A DNA stretch of 64,000 bases. It comes from Ignavibacteriales bacterium (lineage in GTDB: Bacteria; Bacteroidota; Ignavibacteria; Ignavibacteriales; Melioribacteraceae). This document shows positions 55,022 to 64,000 of this stretch, piece after piece. A program made the translations under genes and the position numbers. The notes below the pieces were generated by a model. The model saw only the letters and a list, made by a program, of their open reading frames with translations. It ran no database searches and had not been told where the DNA came from. Position 1 is the first letter of the stretch, and every line of letters begins with the position of its first letter. The DNA lies in the NCBI GenBank assembly GCA_021740915.1, contig JAIOYW010000014.1, positions 62,001 to 126,000 on the forward strand, written 5' to 3'.

Positions 55022-58000
55022 CTACACGATAACTCTTCCTTCAGTTTCTGCATATTTCGCCAAAGAGGAAAGTGGCGTATCAGAATTTCCGTTTGTCAAG
55101 TTTCTACAATAATTATAATTGCCTACAATATATAATGTGCTGCGGGCACGTGTTACTGCAACATTAATCAGATAACTTTCTTTATTGATAAAATATGCCT
55201 TGCCAGGCGTTGCATTGTCTGTAACTACAAGACTTAAGATCATGATATCCTTTTCGTCTCCCTGGTAATTATGAACTGTGTCAACTTTAACATCATGCAA
55301 GCCGTGAAATAGTGCACGATCTCTGATTGCTAAGTACTGATGTCTGAAAGGGGTCACAATTCCAATACTAGCATCCGGATATTGTTCCCTAAGCATCCGT
55401 GCTTGTTCAATGCACCTGTTATTTTCTTGTGGATTGATGTTTTGATGAATATCCATTATGCCTTTTACATTTATCCAGATTAAGCCGCCTTCGCCAAAAG
55501 CAAAGTCGCTGTCCTTAGTTTTAATAAGAATAGTCTGCCCAAGTTTCTTTTCATAAAATTCATGGTTGGAGAAGTTTATTATCTGACTATGACTTCTGTA
55601 ATGTTCAGCAAGAAAAACACTTTCAAGTTTGGATAAGTTTGATACATTAAAACTGAAATCAAAAAGGGAATTTTCACAATAATTAAGAGTAAAATTATCC
55701 AGTCCCATTTTAGTGATTAAATATTTTTCTTCGAATGGCTTAACTTTGGTAATTTGTTTCAATTGGAGCGGGTCTCCAATCAGAACAACCCGTTTCGCCC
55801 TAAGAATTAAAGGTAAGGCGGATGCAATGTCACACTGTGATGCTTCATCAATCACAAGCATATCGAATAATGATTCAGAAAGAGGCATTCCATTTTTAAT
55901 AGATAGATTTGTTGCACAAACGGCATTAAAATCTTTTAAGAAATTCTTCGTTGTTTTTATAAATTCGGCAACTGGACCATCCATCCAGATATTTTTTGCA
56001 GGCAGAGAATCGTAAAAACTTTGCAAAACTGTTAAATCAAGTTCTGAAAGTTTATTTATTATGGTTCTTTGAATAAAATTGATACCTGAATTTACATAAT
56101 CGGATTCAGCATTATCAAGTTCAATTAATAATTCAGGCTCCACTGATATTTCATCTTTTAATGTCTGCAATCGGTTTTCACTGTCGCGAATGCCTCCTTC
56201 GAACTCTGATTTCTTCTCACTAATTTTCTTTAATTGTCGCAGATTTTCCAGAAATACTCGGGCAGTGACCAAAAAGCGCTTGCTGGGATCTATTAATGGC
56301 GCTCTATTATAAATAAAATCTTTAATAACTTTTTCTTCTTCATTCTCTAATTGCTGCAGTTTTGTTATAAGTTTTTCTCTTTTGAAGAGGTTAAAAAATA
56401 TCCTGCTTAACCAATTAGCATCCCAATCAATAATCTCTGACAAAGTATAATCAAGTGCGCGTTGATCTGCAATAATTCGATTTCCATTAACAATCATGAG
56501 AGTATTTATTTCGGGATCAATATTGTTTTCCCAATCGGAGAATTCTACTTTTTGCTTTTCAAGTTTTTCGCATAAGGAAGTATATTCCTCTTTTTTTCTT
56601 GATAATTTTTCAAGTTGGCTGATAATTGTATTTAATCTACCATAATTCCGAATATTTTTAAATTTTAATTGCGCCAGGCTATTAGCATCATTAATAAAAC
56701 CACCGGCAGCCTTCTTTCCTAGTATCATATGCAAATGAGGTCTTGTCTTTGTATTGACCTCATCGGCATTGCCAAAACGGATCAGATATTTATCACCAAG
56801 GATCTGATCAAACCTCTCCTTAACGGTATCAACTGCTTTATTGTTTTTGCTGGCAAAAAGAACACTGAGGTTATTATTAATAGCATTCGCAATAATATTT
56901 AGAATCACCTGTGATTTACCAGTCCCAGGAGGACCTGTGATAACGGTGAGCGGCTGCTGAAAAGTTTTTTCAATAGCCTTCTTTTGACTTGAGTTCAATC
57001 GGGTAATTTGTACAAGAGGCTCTAAATTAATTTTTTCAATCGGTTGAATCTGCCTCTTAAAAAGAAAATTTGTGAATAGTCGATCATCGCCAATTATTAG
57101 TTGCAGTATTTTCTTTAACTCTGAAATAAGTTGTGCTGTATAAAATCCCTCAGCGCTTAATCCCACCTTAAGATTCTCTGCTATAGTAATCTCAAGTTCA
57201 AGAAATGTGCTTAATTTTTCTATCTTTTCATTTAATGAAGAAACCTCTGACACCGAAGAAGAAATTTCATCTATTAAGTCTTCGCTTAATCCCATTGTTA
57301 ATAAAATATTTGTATTTATTAAAATCGAATCAGTGTAAATTTCGTTGTTACTGTCTATGTCAACATCGTTGTATAATAAAACACTGTAAAGTAAAGGATA
57401 AATAATACCACCAATGTTAAAGTCAATGCCTATAAACAGATTTTTAGGGAAATTTTGAGTCAGGTTTGAAATCCAAGTATTTTCTAAGTCAGGTGAATCA
57501 TGGATATTAAAACTTATTATGCCGGATTCGTTGTTGATCTGGAATGGGACCGGAAATAAATTATCGGATTTGACATCATGAAACTTCTCTATTTCTATTA
57601 AAGTTTTATAATACATTATCATGCGTGCAAACTCAGAAGGAGGGATATCTGTTGTAAGGCTATCTATCAGTGCAAGATTCCCTGTTCCAGCATGAGCCGG
57701 GGGAGGAGCCATTTCAATATCAAATTTTTCCAATAAATTATCTGCGCCGACATTAAAAACCTGCAAGATTCTTGTGATTTCATTGTCAGTTAAATTTAGG
57801 CTTTTTGAATTGAGATTAAATAATTCATCCGCAATATGCTCAAAATCAGAGACTCTGAAATACCTTTTAATTCCCTGGGGCAGGGTGTCATTATCAAAAA
57901 TTATATCCTGATGAAATAAAACTATCGTTCCGGTATGTATCCATTCAACTGGTTGACGAACTCCCTCAATTATCTTCTGCTCATTAGCTGTAAGAAATTC

Positions 58001-58342
58001 AGCAAGTACAAATCTATAGGCTTTTACCTGTTGAAAAGGATTACGGTTCTGGTTACCTCCCTGAACAAATTGTAATGTGCCGGCTGGGTCTGTAAGTTTC
58101 CAGGGATTATTTTCTGAAAATTCAAGTTTTCCTGAATAATCCTTAAAATCAATTATAGTGATCTGACCGCTTTTAATAAAAATCGCATCGATCTGATGTC
58201 CATTGCAGGCTACATTTGCTAATAAAACATGTTCTCCCTGATCGTTGCCGAATTTTTTCCGAAGTTCGTCAGCTAACTTTTTACAGAACTGGTTTTCATG
58301 AGCAGTCTCAAATTTCGCGAGCAAATAGGCAGAAAATGACAT
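55022..58342 (-). CDS. NERD-domain nuclease fused to SF1 (UPF1-like) helicase
   Basis: The 1106-residue protein has an N-terminal NERD nuclease-related domain (about 10-170; Asp52, Asp65-x-Lys67 in IIDFKDYSG). A helicase follows with Walker A TGPPGTGKSQ (about 464), a long helical insertion (about 560-790), the DEASQ box in MLVIDEASQCDIA (about 832), GDPLQLKQI and the motif V-VI region YQGDEKDIMILS and NVAVTRARSTLYIVGN. Such single-gene nuclease-helicases are often found in defence islands. The function here is unproven. It stands alone, flanked by 34-bp repeats and AT-rich non-coding DNA. Confidence 0.85.
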   Translation of the reverse strand: MSFSAYLLAKFETAHENQFCKKLADELRKKFGNDQGEHVLLANVACNGHQIDAIFIKSGQITIIDFKDYSGKLEFSENNPWKLTDPAGTLQFVQGGNQNRNPFQQVKAYRFVLAEFLTANEQKIIEGVRQPVEWIHTGTIVLFHQDIIFDNDTLPQGIKRYFRVSDFEHIADELFNLNSKSLNLTDNEITRILQVFNVGADNLLEKFDIEMAPPPAHAGTGNLALIDSLTTDIPPSEFARMIMYYKTLIEIEKFHDVKSDNLFPVPFQINNESGIISFNIHDSPDLENTWISNLTQNFPKNLFIGIDFNIGGIIYPLLYSVLLYNDVDIDSNNEIYTDSILINTNILLTMGLSEDLIDEISSSVSEVSSLNEKIEKLSTFLELEITIAENLKVGLSAEGFYTAQLISELKKILQLIIGDDRLFTNFLFKRQIQPIEKINLEPLVQITRLNSSQKKAIEKTFQQPLTVITGPPGTGKSQVILNIIANAINNNLSVLFASKNNKAVDTVKERFDQILGDKYLIRFGNADEVNTKTRPHLHMILGKKAAGGFINDANSLAQLKFKNIRNYGRLNTIISQLEKLSRKKEEYTSLCEKLEKQKVEFSDWENNIDPEINTLMIVNGNRIIADQRALDYTLSEIIDWDANWLSRIFFNLFKREKLITKLQQLENEEEKVIKDFIYNRAPLIDPSKRFLVTARVFLENLRQLKKISEKKSEFEGGIRDSENRLQTLKDEISVEPELLIELDNAESDYVNSGINFIQRTIINKLSELDLTVLQSFYDSLPAKNIWMDGPVAEFIKTTKNFLKDFNAVCATNLSIKNGMPLSESLFDMLVIDEASQCDIASALPLILRAKRVVLIGDPLQLKQITKVKPFEEKYLITKMGLDNFTLNYCENSLFDFSFNVSNLSKLESVFLAEHYRSHSQIINFSNHEFYEKKLGQTILIKTKDSDFAFGEGGLIWINVKGIMDIHQNINPQENNRCIEQARMLREQYPDASIGIVTPFRHQYLAIRDRALFHGLHDVKVDTVHNYQGDEKDIMILSLVVTDNATPGKAYFINKESYLINVAVTRARSTLYIVGNYNYCRNLTNGNSDTPLSSLAKYAETEGRVIV

Positions 58343-59022
58343 AATATCTCCTGAGAAAATTTATTTTTATAAATCGATCGACAAATATTTAGATGGTACA
58401 TCTATAAGTGTTGTCAAGCCGTAGTGTCCCTATTTAATTGCTCAGTTTCACAACTGATTTTTCGTCATAATAAAAATAAGAGCAATCCTCTGCACAGCCA
58501 CCTTAATTATCAACATTAATAAGAATTTATCAACCCAGTTTTGTTCTGCTAAAAATGTAAGCCAATATTTATAAGCAATTAAATTTCGATTGTTTATCGT
58601 GAAAATACGAAAACTTTTTAAGACATGATTATCATTAACTCCTTCGGTCAGAATTTTCATTAATATTGGTATTATCCCTTGGTAAATAATTTCGAATATG
58701 TGAGGTTGTTATTAAAAAGATCAAGAAATCATTAATCTCCGTATTTTTCGACAGATGATATTTCCGGAATATTGCAAAAATAACTAAGATGCTCCTCTCA
58801 ATAATCTCTCCCGTTATGTCCAATTTTTTTACGAGTTATTCACCGCAAGGGTGCGAAGGTGCAAAGAAAGAAATCCTGGAAAATATCAACCACTGCGTAT
58901 ATTGAAAAAATTTCAATTCATTTTTACCTTTACTCTGTGTTTCTGAATATGTATTATGGTATATTTAAGGTTCGGCTAAAATATTATTAATACGTTTATT
59001 ATTCAGTTTTTGCGGAGCAGCG
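58343..59022. other. 680-bp AT-rich intergenic region with repeat copy
   Basis: Short frames on the minus strand (up to 70 codons) show no recognisable motif and no ribosome site, so I call none. It holds the 34-bp repeat copy at 58834-58867 and, just before 59023, the ribosome site GGAG of the PLP enzyme gene. Confidence 0.5.
58834..58867. repeat. 34-bp dispersed repeat, right copy
   Basis: Direct repeat of 54858-54891 with two substitutions. The pair encloses about 3.9 kb that contains only the NERD helicase gene. Confidence 0.85.
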
Positions 59023-60489
59023 ATGTATGATTGGGACTGGAAAATCGAGAATGAAGATTTTCTGAACAGAACGATCGAAAGGTGTAAAGAAAAAAATATC
59101 ATTCTTCCGACATTCAAAGAATTAAAACATCCGGAAACAATTTCCGGAAAGATAACCGAAAAATTAAAATCAATAGACCTTCAGGAGCTTCATCCTCTTA
59201 ACCTTTTCAGAATAAACTGGCGAAATGATAGTAACACCGGATCTATCGGCGATATCAATTATGTTGAGATACCAAAAGAGATCACAGGAGTAAATGCACG
59301 GATCATTGGACTTGTCGGGAAGTTTTTCCCGACAGGGGCGCATAAAGTGGGTGCAACTTATGGATGTCTGGCGCCATATATGGTCAGCGGGAAATTCAAT
59401 CCGGACTATCATAAGGCTGTGTGGCCATCAACAGGCAATTACTGCCGGGGCGGCTCATTCAATTCTGCACTGCTGAATGTTCATGCTGTTGCAATCCTGC
59501 CCGAAGAGATGAGCCGTGAAAGATTTGACTGGCTCAGGGAGATTGGCGCCGAGGTTTACGCAACTCACGGCTGTGAAAGCAATGTGAAGGAAATATACGA
59601 TAAATGTCACGAGCTCGAGGCGCAGAGTGATGAATATCTTGTACTCAATCAGTTCGATCAGTTCGGCAATGCTATCTGGCATTATGAGGTTACCGGTTAT
59701 ACCATTGAAGATCTGTTCAGCAAAATCGGCAGGGAAGGCCAGAGGTTCAGCGGATACGTCAGCGCAACAGGCTCAGCAGGAACGTTAGCCGCCGGCGATT
59801 ATCTCCGCGAAAAATTCCCATCGCTTAAAGTGGTATGCTCCGAAGCCCTGCAATGCCCTACCCTCCTTATGAACGGATTCGGCGGTCACAGGATAGAAGG
59901 TATCGGCGATAAGCATGTTCCCTGGATACATAATGTGAAAAATTCGGATGCAGTTGCAGCGATTGATGATGAGCATACTTTGAGAATACTAAGGTTATTC
60001 AATGAACCGGAAGGACATAAATGGCTGGCAAAACTCGGTGTTCCTGCCGATACGCTTAAAAAACTGCCATATCTTGGTATTTCTTCAATCTGCAATATGC
60101 TGAGTGCTATAAAACTTGCGAAACATTTCGAATTTAATGAAAACGATGTTATTTTCACTGTATTTACTGACTCTACCGATCTTTACAATTCCCGCCTTGC
60201 TGAAATGAATGAGCAGTGGGGAAATTACTCGGAGCGGCAGGCAGAAGTTGACTGGACAAGCGTACTTAAAAACCAGGGAATTGATAATTTTAAGGAATTT
60301 ACATATCCGGATAAAAAAGCCGTACATAATCTAAAATATTTCACCTGGGTGGAACAGCAGGGAAAAAGCGTTGAAGAACTTAACGCTCAATGGTATGATG
60401 AAAACTACTGGAAAGAAAGATTTTCAATCGTGCCGAAATGGGATATGATGATAGATGAATTTAATGCTAAAACAGGAGTGAAAGTCTGA
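59023..60489 (+). CDS. PLP-dependent fold-type II lyase-like enzyme of the purine-degradation cluster
   Basis: The 488-residue protein has the cofactor lysine in PTGAHKVGA (Lys108), an Asn-containing PSTGNYCRGG loop, and a Gly-rich phosphate loop SATGSAGTLAAG. The fold is that of cysteine synthase/threonine dehydratase-type enzymes. In E. coli the equivalent cluster has ygeX (2,3-diaminopropionate ammonia-lyase, about 400 residues); this protein is longer, so identity with YgeX is uncertain. It opens an operon with HyuA, SsnA and YgeY. Ribosome site GGAG lies 5 bases before the ATG. Confidence 0.82.
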   Translation: MYDWDWKIENEDFLNRTIERCKEKNIILPTFKELKHPETISGKITEKLKSIDLQELHPLNLFRINWRNDSNTGSIGDINYVEIPKEITGVNARIIGLVGKFFPTGAHKVGATYGCLAPYMVSGKFNPDYHKAVWPSTGNYCRGGSFNSALLNVHAVAILPEEMSRERFDWLREIGAEVYATHGCESNVKEIYDKCHELEAQSDEYLVLNQFDQFGNAIWHYEVTGYTIEDLFSKIGREGQRFSGYVSATGSAGTLAAGDYLREKFPSLKVVCSEALQCPTLLMNGFGGHRIEGIGDKHVPWIHNVKNSDAVAAIDDEHTLRILRLFNEPEGHKWLAKLGVPADTLKKLPYLGISSICNMLSAIKLAKHFEFNENDVIFTVFTDSTDLYNSRLAEMNEQWGNYSERQAEVDWTSVLKNQGIDNFKEFTYPDKKAVHNLKYFTWVEQQGKSVEELNAQWYDENYWKERFSIVPKWDMMIDEFNAKTGVKV

Positions 60490-60512
60490 CAACGATAGAC
60501 CGGAGTTGAGCT

Positions 60513-62003
60513 ATGGAGGAAAAACCGGGAAAAATACTTAAAAATATATTTCTTTCTGCCGGCGATAATAAATTAAGACCCGCCGACATAATGTTTACGG
60601 AAAAATTCGGGCAGATAGTTTTCCGCTCTGAAAATCCGGTGGAATGGGAAGAGATCAGCACTCCGGAGAAGAGGGCTGCTTATGTAGGTACTCTCGAAGA
60701 AAACTATTATCTGCCTGAGGCTCACTTCTATGACGGCGGTTTTATGGTCGCTATTCCCGGTGCTATTGATTCCCATGTTCATTTCGATACTCCGGGTTTT
60801 GAATTTCGTGACGATTTCGAACACGGCTCCACCGCTGCAGCTTTCGGCGGAGTTACCACGGTTATTGATATGCCATGCACTTCGCTGCCCCCGGTTACCT
60901 CCGCTGATAATTTCGGAATAAAACTAAATGCGCTCAAGGGCAGAAGTCTGGTGGATTACGCTTTCTGGGGCGGAGTGCGCGGGAATGATTTCTGCAGTAA
61001 CCGCGATATCGGTGAATTAGTTAAAGAACTTGATTCAGCCGGAGTTTCTTCTTTTAAGGTTTACCTCATTTCCGGAATGGATACATTCAAAGACCTGTAT
61101 CCCGAACAGCTTGTTGAAGCAGCCGCTCAAATAAAAAAGACTGGTAAGCCGATGGGGGTTCACGCAGAGGATAAGGCGCTTATATTTGAAAAAACTGAAA
61201 AATTTAAAAATGCCGGTTTAAAAGGCTGGCAGGATTATTGTAGCGCCCGTGATGTAGAAGCCGAGGTAAAAGCAGTTGCGACGGTTATTGATGCCGTCCG
61301 CAAAACAGGATGCCGCGCGCATATAGTACACCTGAGTTCCGGCGCGGGGCTTGAACTGATTCGCAAAGCGAAGTCGGAAGGATTGCCGGTTAGCGCTGAA
61401 ACTTGTCCGCATTACTTATATTTTACCCAAAAGGACTTTGAAAATCAGGAGATTTCAGCATTACTGAAAACGGCGCCCCCCGTTAAACACGATGCTGACA
61501 GAGAAGCGCTCTGGCAGGGACTTGCTGATGGTTCAATTGCGTTTGTAGTTACAGATCATGCCGGCTGCAATCCCGATGCTGAAAAAACTGATCCCGACTT
61601 CTGGAAGATTTACGGTGGAATTCCGGGTGTCGAACACCGTGTGCCTTTCCTTTTCAGCGAAGGTTTTCTGAAAGGGAGGATTGATCTTGAGCAGACTATC
61701 AGATTGCTTTCCACAAATGTAGCAGAGTATTTTAATCTTAATTCAAAAGGCAGCATCCGGGAAGGGCTTGATGCTGATTTCGCCCTGATTGATCTCTGGG
61801 CTTCGCAGACAATTACTGCTTCTGCAATGCATAGCAAAGGTAAGTTCACTCCTTTTCAGGGAAAGCAGTTGAATGCGGTTGTAATTGGTACATTTCTGCG
61901 CGGAACGATGATTATTGATCAGAACAGAAAGCAGACCGGAAAAACAGGCTATGGTCAGTTTATCGGCATTAGCCGGAAAGTGGAGGGCAACTTAAATGGA
62001 TAA
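60513..62003 (+). CDS. hyuA: HyuA-type cyclic amidohydrolase (hydantoinase/allantoinase-like)
   Basis: The 496-residue protein has the metal motif DSHVHFDTPG (His88, His90), a likely carboxylated lysine in SSFKVYLI (about 183), GVHAED, VHLSSGAG and VTDHAGC (metal Asp). It opens ring amides such as hydantoins, dihydropyrimidines or allantoin. The exact substrate is inferred from the neighbours to be a purine-derived ring. It lies 23 bp after the PLP enzyme gene and overlaps the next gene by 8 bases. Confidence 0.85.
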   Translation: MEEKPGKILKNIFLSAGDNKLRPADIMFTEKFGQIVFRSENPVEWEEISTPEKRAAYVGTLEENYYLPEAHFYDGGFMVAIPGAIDSHVHFDTPGFEFRDDFEHGSTAAAFGGVTTVIDMPCTSLPPVTSADNFGIKLNALKGRSLVDYAFWGGVRGNDFCSNRDIGELVKELDSAGVSSFKVYLISGMDTFKDLYPEQLVEAAAQIKKTGKPMGVHAEDKALIFEKTEKFKNAGLKGWQDYCSARDVEAEVKAVATVIDAVRKTGCRAHIVHLSSGAGLELIRKAKSEGLPVSAETCPHYLYFTQKDFENQEISALLKTAPPVKHDADREALWQGLADGSIAFVVTDHAGCNPDAEKTDPDFWKIYGGIPGVEHRVPFLFSEGFLKGRIDLEQTIRLLSTNVAEYFNLNSKGSIREGLDADFALIDLWASQTITASAMHSKGKFTPFQGKQLNAVVIGTFLRGTMIIDQNRKQTGKTGYGQFIGISRKVEGNLNG

Positions 62004-63336
62004 AACATTGAAAATACTGAATACCTGGATTTGTGAAATTCAGAACGACCGAATAATACCGGTATTTGGTGATATAATTATTACTAGCGGAAAAATTAGC
62101 GGGATTATTCCGAAAGATTTTTCCGCATATAATTTCAGAACTTCCGAAAGCACCGAACCGGGTAGTATTGATGCTGGAGGACGGGTGAGCACAGTACCTC
62201 TCGTTAATTTTCACGATCATTTTTATTCCCGGTTAGCGAAAGGACTTCCTTCCAAAGGTTCTATGAGCAATTTTCCTGAAATACTGAAAAATCTCTGGTG
62301 GAAACTTGATCTTTTGATGGATGCTGATATTACTGAAGCTTCAGCGCAGATGGCGGCGCTGGAATCGGTCAGATGCGGTGTCACATATATATTCGATCAT
62401 CATTCGTCCCCGCGCTTCTCTGCCGGTAGCCTGGGAAAAATTGCAGATATTCTGAAAAAGTCCGGACTTAGGGGAGTGCTTTGTTTCGAGACAACCGACA
62501 GGAACGGCAAGGATTTATCAGCAAAAGGAATTGCAGAGAATATTGATTTTCTTCATAACCTGGCTGATGATAATATCCGGGGGATGTTTGGGCTGCACGC
62601 ATCATTCACGATTGATGATGCTACTCTTGAAGCGGCCGGCAGACTGCTGCAGGAGACTGGATTTGGGGTTCATGTCCATCTCTGTGAAGATGTTTCAGAT
62701 CGCAGGGAAAGTCAGCGGCTTTACGGGAGTTCACCTGTTGAGAGGTTAAACAGATTTGGACTTATTAATTCTAAAACAATTCTTGCTCACGGAATTCATC
62801 TTACCGGGAACGACTTTGCGAAAATAACGAATAACGGTGCTGCGATTGCAGTGAATCTTGATTCGAACATGAATAATGCGGTCGGCATTACGCAATTCCC
62901 CATTTTTCCTTCAGATATTCCGCTGCTTACCGGAACTGACGGAATGAATTCGAATCCTGCCCGCACGCTTAAACAAGCGTTTCTTTTTGCAAGGCACAGC
63001 GGAATGACATTCTCGGAGGCTTTTTCCCTGATCAAAAAAATCTATTTCGATCAGATTACATTTGTTCGCAGGTATTTTCCTGACTATCCCGGGCTGGTTT
63101 CAGGTGACAGGGCAGATTTTATCATATGGGATTATATCCCCCCTACTCCCTTCAGAGAAGATAATTTCTGGGGGCATTATATTTATGGAATGCTGGACAG
63201 GACAATTCACAGCGTTGTACAGAATGGCAGTATTCTTATGGATAATTTCAGGATAAACATAGACGAAAAACCAATTCAGGAGAATATCCTTAAACAAGGC
63301 AAAAAATTATTTGGTAAAATGGCAGAATTAAATTGA
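61996..63336 (+). CDS. ssnA: SsnA-type amidohydrolase/deaminase
   Basis: The 446-residue protein is an amidohydrolase-superfamily member with VNFHDHFYSRLAKGL (HxH), FGLHASFTI, HVHLCED (metal His), LAHGIHL and LLTGTDGMNSNPART (metal Asp). This is the pattern of SsnA in the E. coli ygeW-ssnA-ygfK cluster and in gut bacterial urate-degrading clusters. Ribosome site GGAGGG lies inside the end of hyuA, so translation is coupled. The exact reaction of SsnA is not settled. Confidence 0.85.
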   Translation: MDKTLKILNTWICEIQNDRIIPVFGDIIITSGKISGIIPKDFSAYNFRTSESTEPGSIDAGGRVSTVPLVNFHDHFYSRLAKGLPSKGSMSNFPEILKNLWWKLDLLMDADITEASAQMAALESVRCGVTYIFDHHSSPRFSAGSLGKIADILKKSGLRGVLCFETTDRNGKDLSAKGIAENIDFLHNLADDNIRGMFGLHASFTIDDATLEAAGRLLQETGFGVHVHLCEDVSDRRESQRLYGSSPVERLNRFGLINSKTILAHGIHLTGNDFAKITNNGAAIAVNLDSNMNNAVGITQFPIFPSDIPLLTGTDGMNSNPARTLKQAFLFARHSGMTFSEAFSLIKKIYFDQITFVRRYFPDYPGLVSGDRADFIIWDYIPPTPFREDNFWGHYIYGMLDRTIHSVVQNGSILMDNFRINIDEKPIQENILKQGKKLFGKMAELN

Positions 63337-63356
63337 AAATCAATTCGGGAATTAAA

Positions 63357-64000
63357 ATGGATAAAGTAGAAAAAATAAAATTAAAAGCAGAGGAATATTC
63401 CGGACTTACGGCGAAAAACCTTTCAGAGCTGATCAAAATCAAAGGATTAAGCGGTGAGGAGAAAGGTACTGCCGGGGTGCTCAAAGCAATGATGGAAAAT
63501 GCAGGGTTCGATGAAGTAAAGATTGACGGACTTGGCAATGTTATCGGGAGGATTGGTAACGGAAAAAGAATAATAGCCTTCGACGGACATATAGACACGG
63601 TTGATCTTGGAAATCTTGATGCCTGGAATTTTGATCCTCTGGGCGGTGAAATTAAAGACGGCTTTGTTCATGGCAGAGGATCAGTTGACCAGCTCGGGGG
63701 TCCTGCTGCTTTTGTTACAGCCGGCAAAATAATAAAAGAGATTGGGATACCTGAGGATATGACTATCTATTTTACCGGTTCGGTGATGGAAGAGGATTGC
63801 GACGGACTCTGCTGGAACTATATTGTAGAAGAAGAAAAGATCAGACCGGAATGTGTTGTGGTTACTGAACCTACGAACCTCAATATTTACCGTGGACATC
63901 GTGGGCGGATGGAGATCGAAGTATCATTTTACGGGCTTTCATCGCATGGTTCTGCACCGGAACGCGGTAAAAATGCAATTTATATGGCTTCGAAGGCAGC
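63357..64000 (+). CDS. ygeY: YgeY-type M20 metallohydrolase, 3'-truncated by window edge
   Basis: An ATG at 63357, 20 bp after ssnA, opens a frame that runs to the window end (214 codons). M20 features are visible: AFDGHIDTVD (metal His), GRGSVDQLGG (metal Asp), VMEEDCDG (catalytic Glu and metal Glu), TEPTNL, and the start of the dimerisation lid with GLSSHGSAPERGKNA. YgeY belongs to the same urate/purine catabolic cluster as hyuA and ssnA. The C-terminal third is outside the window. Confidence 0.9.
   Translation, partial: MDKVEKIKLKAEEYSGLTAKNLSELIKIKGLSGEEKGTAGVLKAMMENAGFDEVKIDGLGNVIGRIGNGKRIIAFDGHIDTVDLGNLDAWNFDPLGGEIKDGFVHGRGSVDQLGGPAAFVTAGKIIKEIGIPEDMTIYFTGSVMEEDCDGLCWNYIVEEEKIRPECVVVTEPTNLNIYRGHRGRMEIEVSFYGLSSHGSAPERGKNAIYMASKA

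Noticed and set aside
58448..58823. Two small minus-strand frames of 60-70 codons as toxin-antitoxin-like genes
   Set aside because: Low-complexity, AT-driven composition, no ribosome site and no motif of any small-gene family.

Overview
The window looks like a chromosomal segment from a Gram-negative member of the Ignavibacteria/Chlorobi-Bacteroidota lineage. Three things point there: a secreted zinc carboxypeptidase ending in the NYPNPFNP-type type IX secretion sorting domain, several TonB-dependent receptors with an N-terminal carboxypeptidase-like domain, and an LPS heptose epimerase with OmpA and Omp85-type outer-membrane proteins. This placement is inference; there is no rRNA or tRNA gene in the window to confirm it.

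Left arm (1-11.7 kb): a subtilisin-like protease cut by the window edge, a BtpA-family protein, an OmpA protein with nine thrombospondin type 3 calcium-binding repeats, an S9 peptidase, a probable metal (copper) cluster on the minus strand (HYC_CC_PP protein, heavy-metal-associated protein, TonB receptor), a CPBP-family membrane protease and a GyrI-like protein.

Island (about 11.7-23.7 kb): a 12-kb block lies between an intact GyrI-like gene start and a 68-bp near-identical fragment of the same gene start (65/68 matching). It carries a self-contained sensing and uptake system. A membrane-anchored extracellular solute-binding protein, a histidine kinase and a sigma54-type response regulator form one tightly packed operon. 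After a 367-bp regulatory gap with palindromes and a sigma54-like promoter come a TonB receptor, an MFS transporter, a uridine-kinase-like P-loop kinase and a divergent GH13-clan enzyme. There is no ABC permease and no SusD. The reading is saccharide sensing, import across both membranes, and intracellular phosphorylation and cleavage or transfer. I regard this as the best candidate for an undescribed system here.

Housekeeping block (24.4-51 kb): rpmH-rnpA-yidC (no yidD and no adjacent dnaA), a patatin-Omp85 fusion, a seven-gene TetR-controlled drug-efflux operon (adaptor, TolC, two ATPases, two permeases), hldD, cobalamin-dependent metH, and a minus-strand operon recQ-thioredoxin-MBL-Rieske-queG. 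Then follow a long coiled-coil protein, a DUF454 protein and a sulfur cluster (TauE exporter, rhodanese, persulfide-dioxygenase-like MBL-rhodanese fusion).

Right arm (51-64 kb): a DUF4870 protein, the secreted M14 carboxypeptidase, and a NERD-SF1 helicase flanked by 34-bp direct repeats (possible defence gene). The last operon (PLP enzyme, HyuA, SsnA, YgeY) matches the anaerobic purine/urate-degradation cluster and runs off the window end. No CRISPR array, transposase, tRNA or rRNA was seen.
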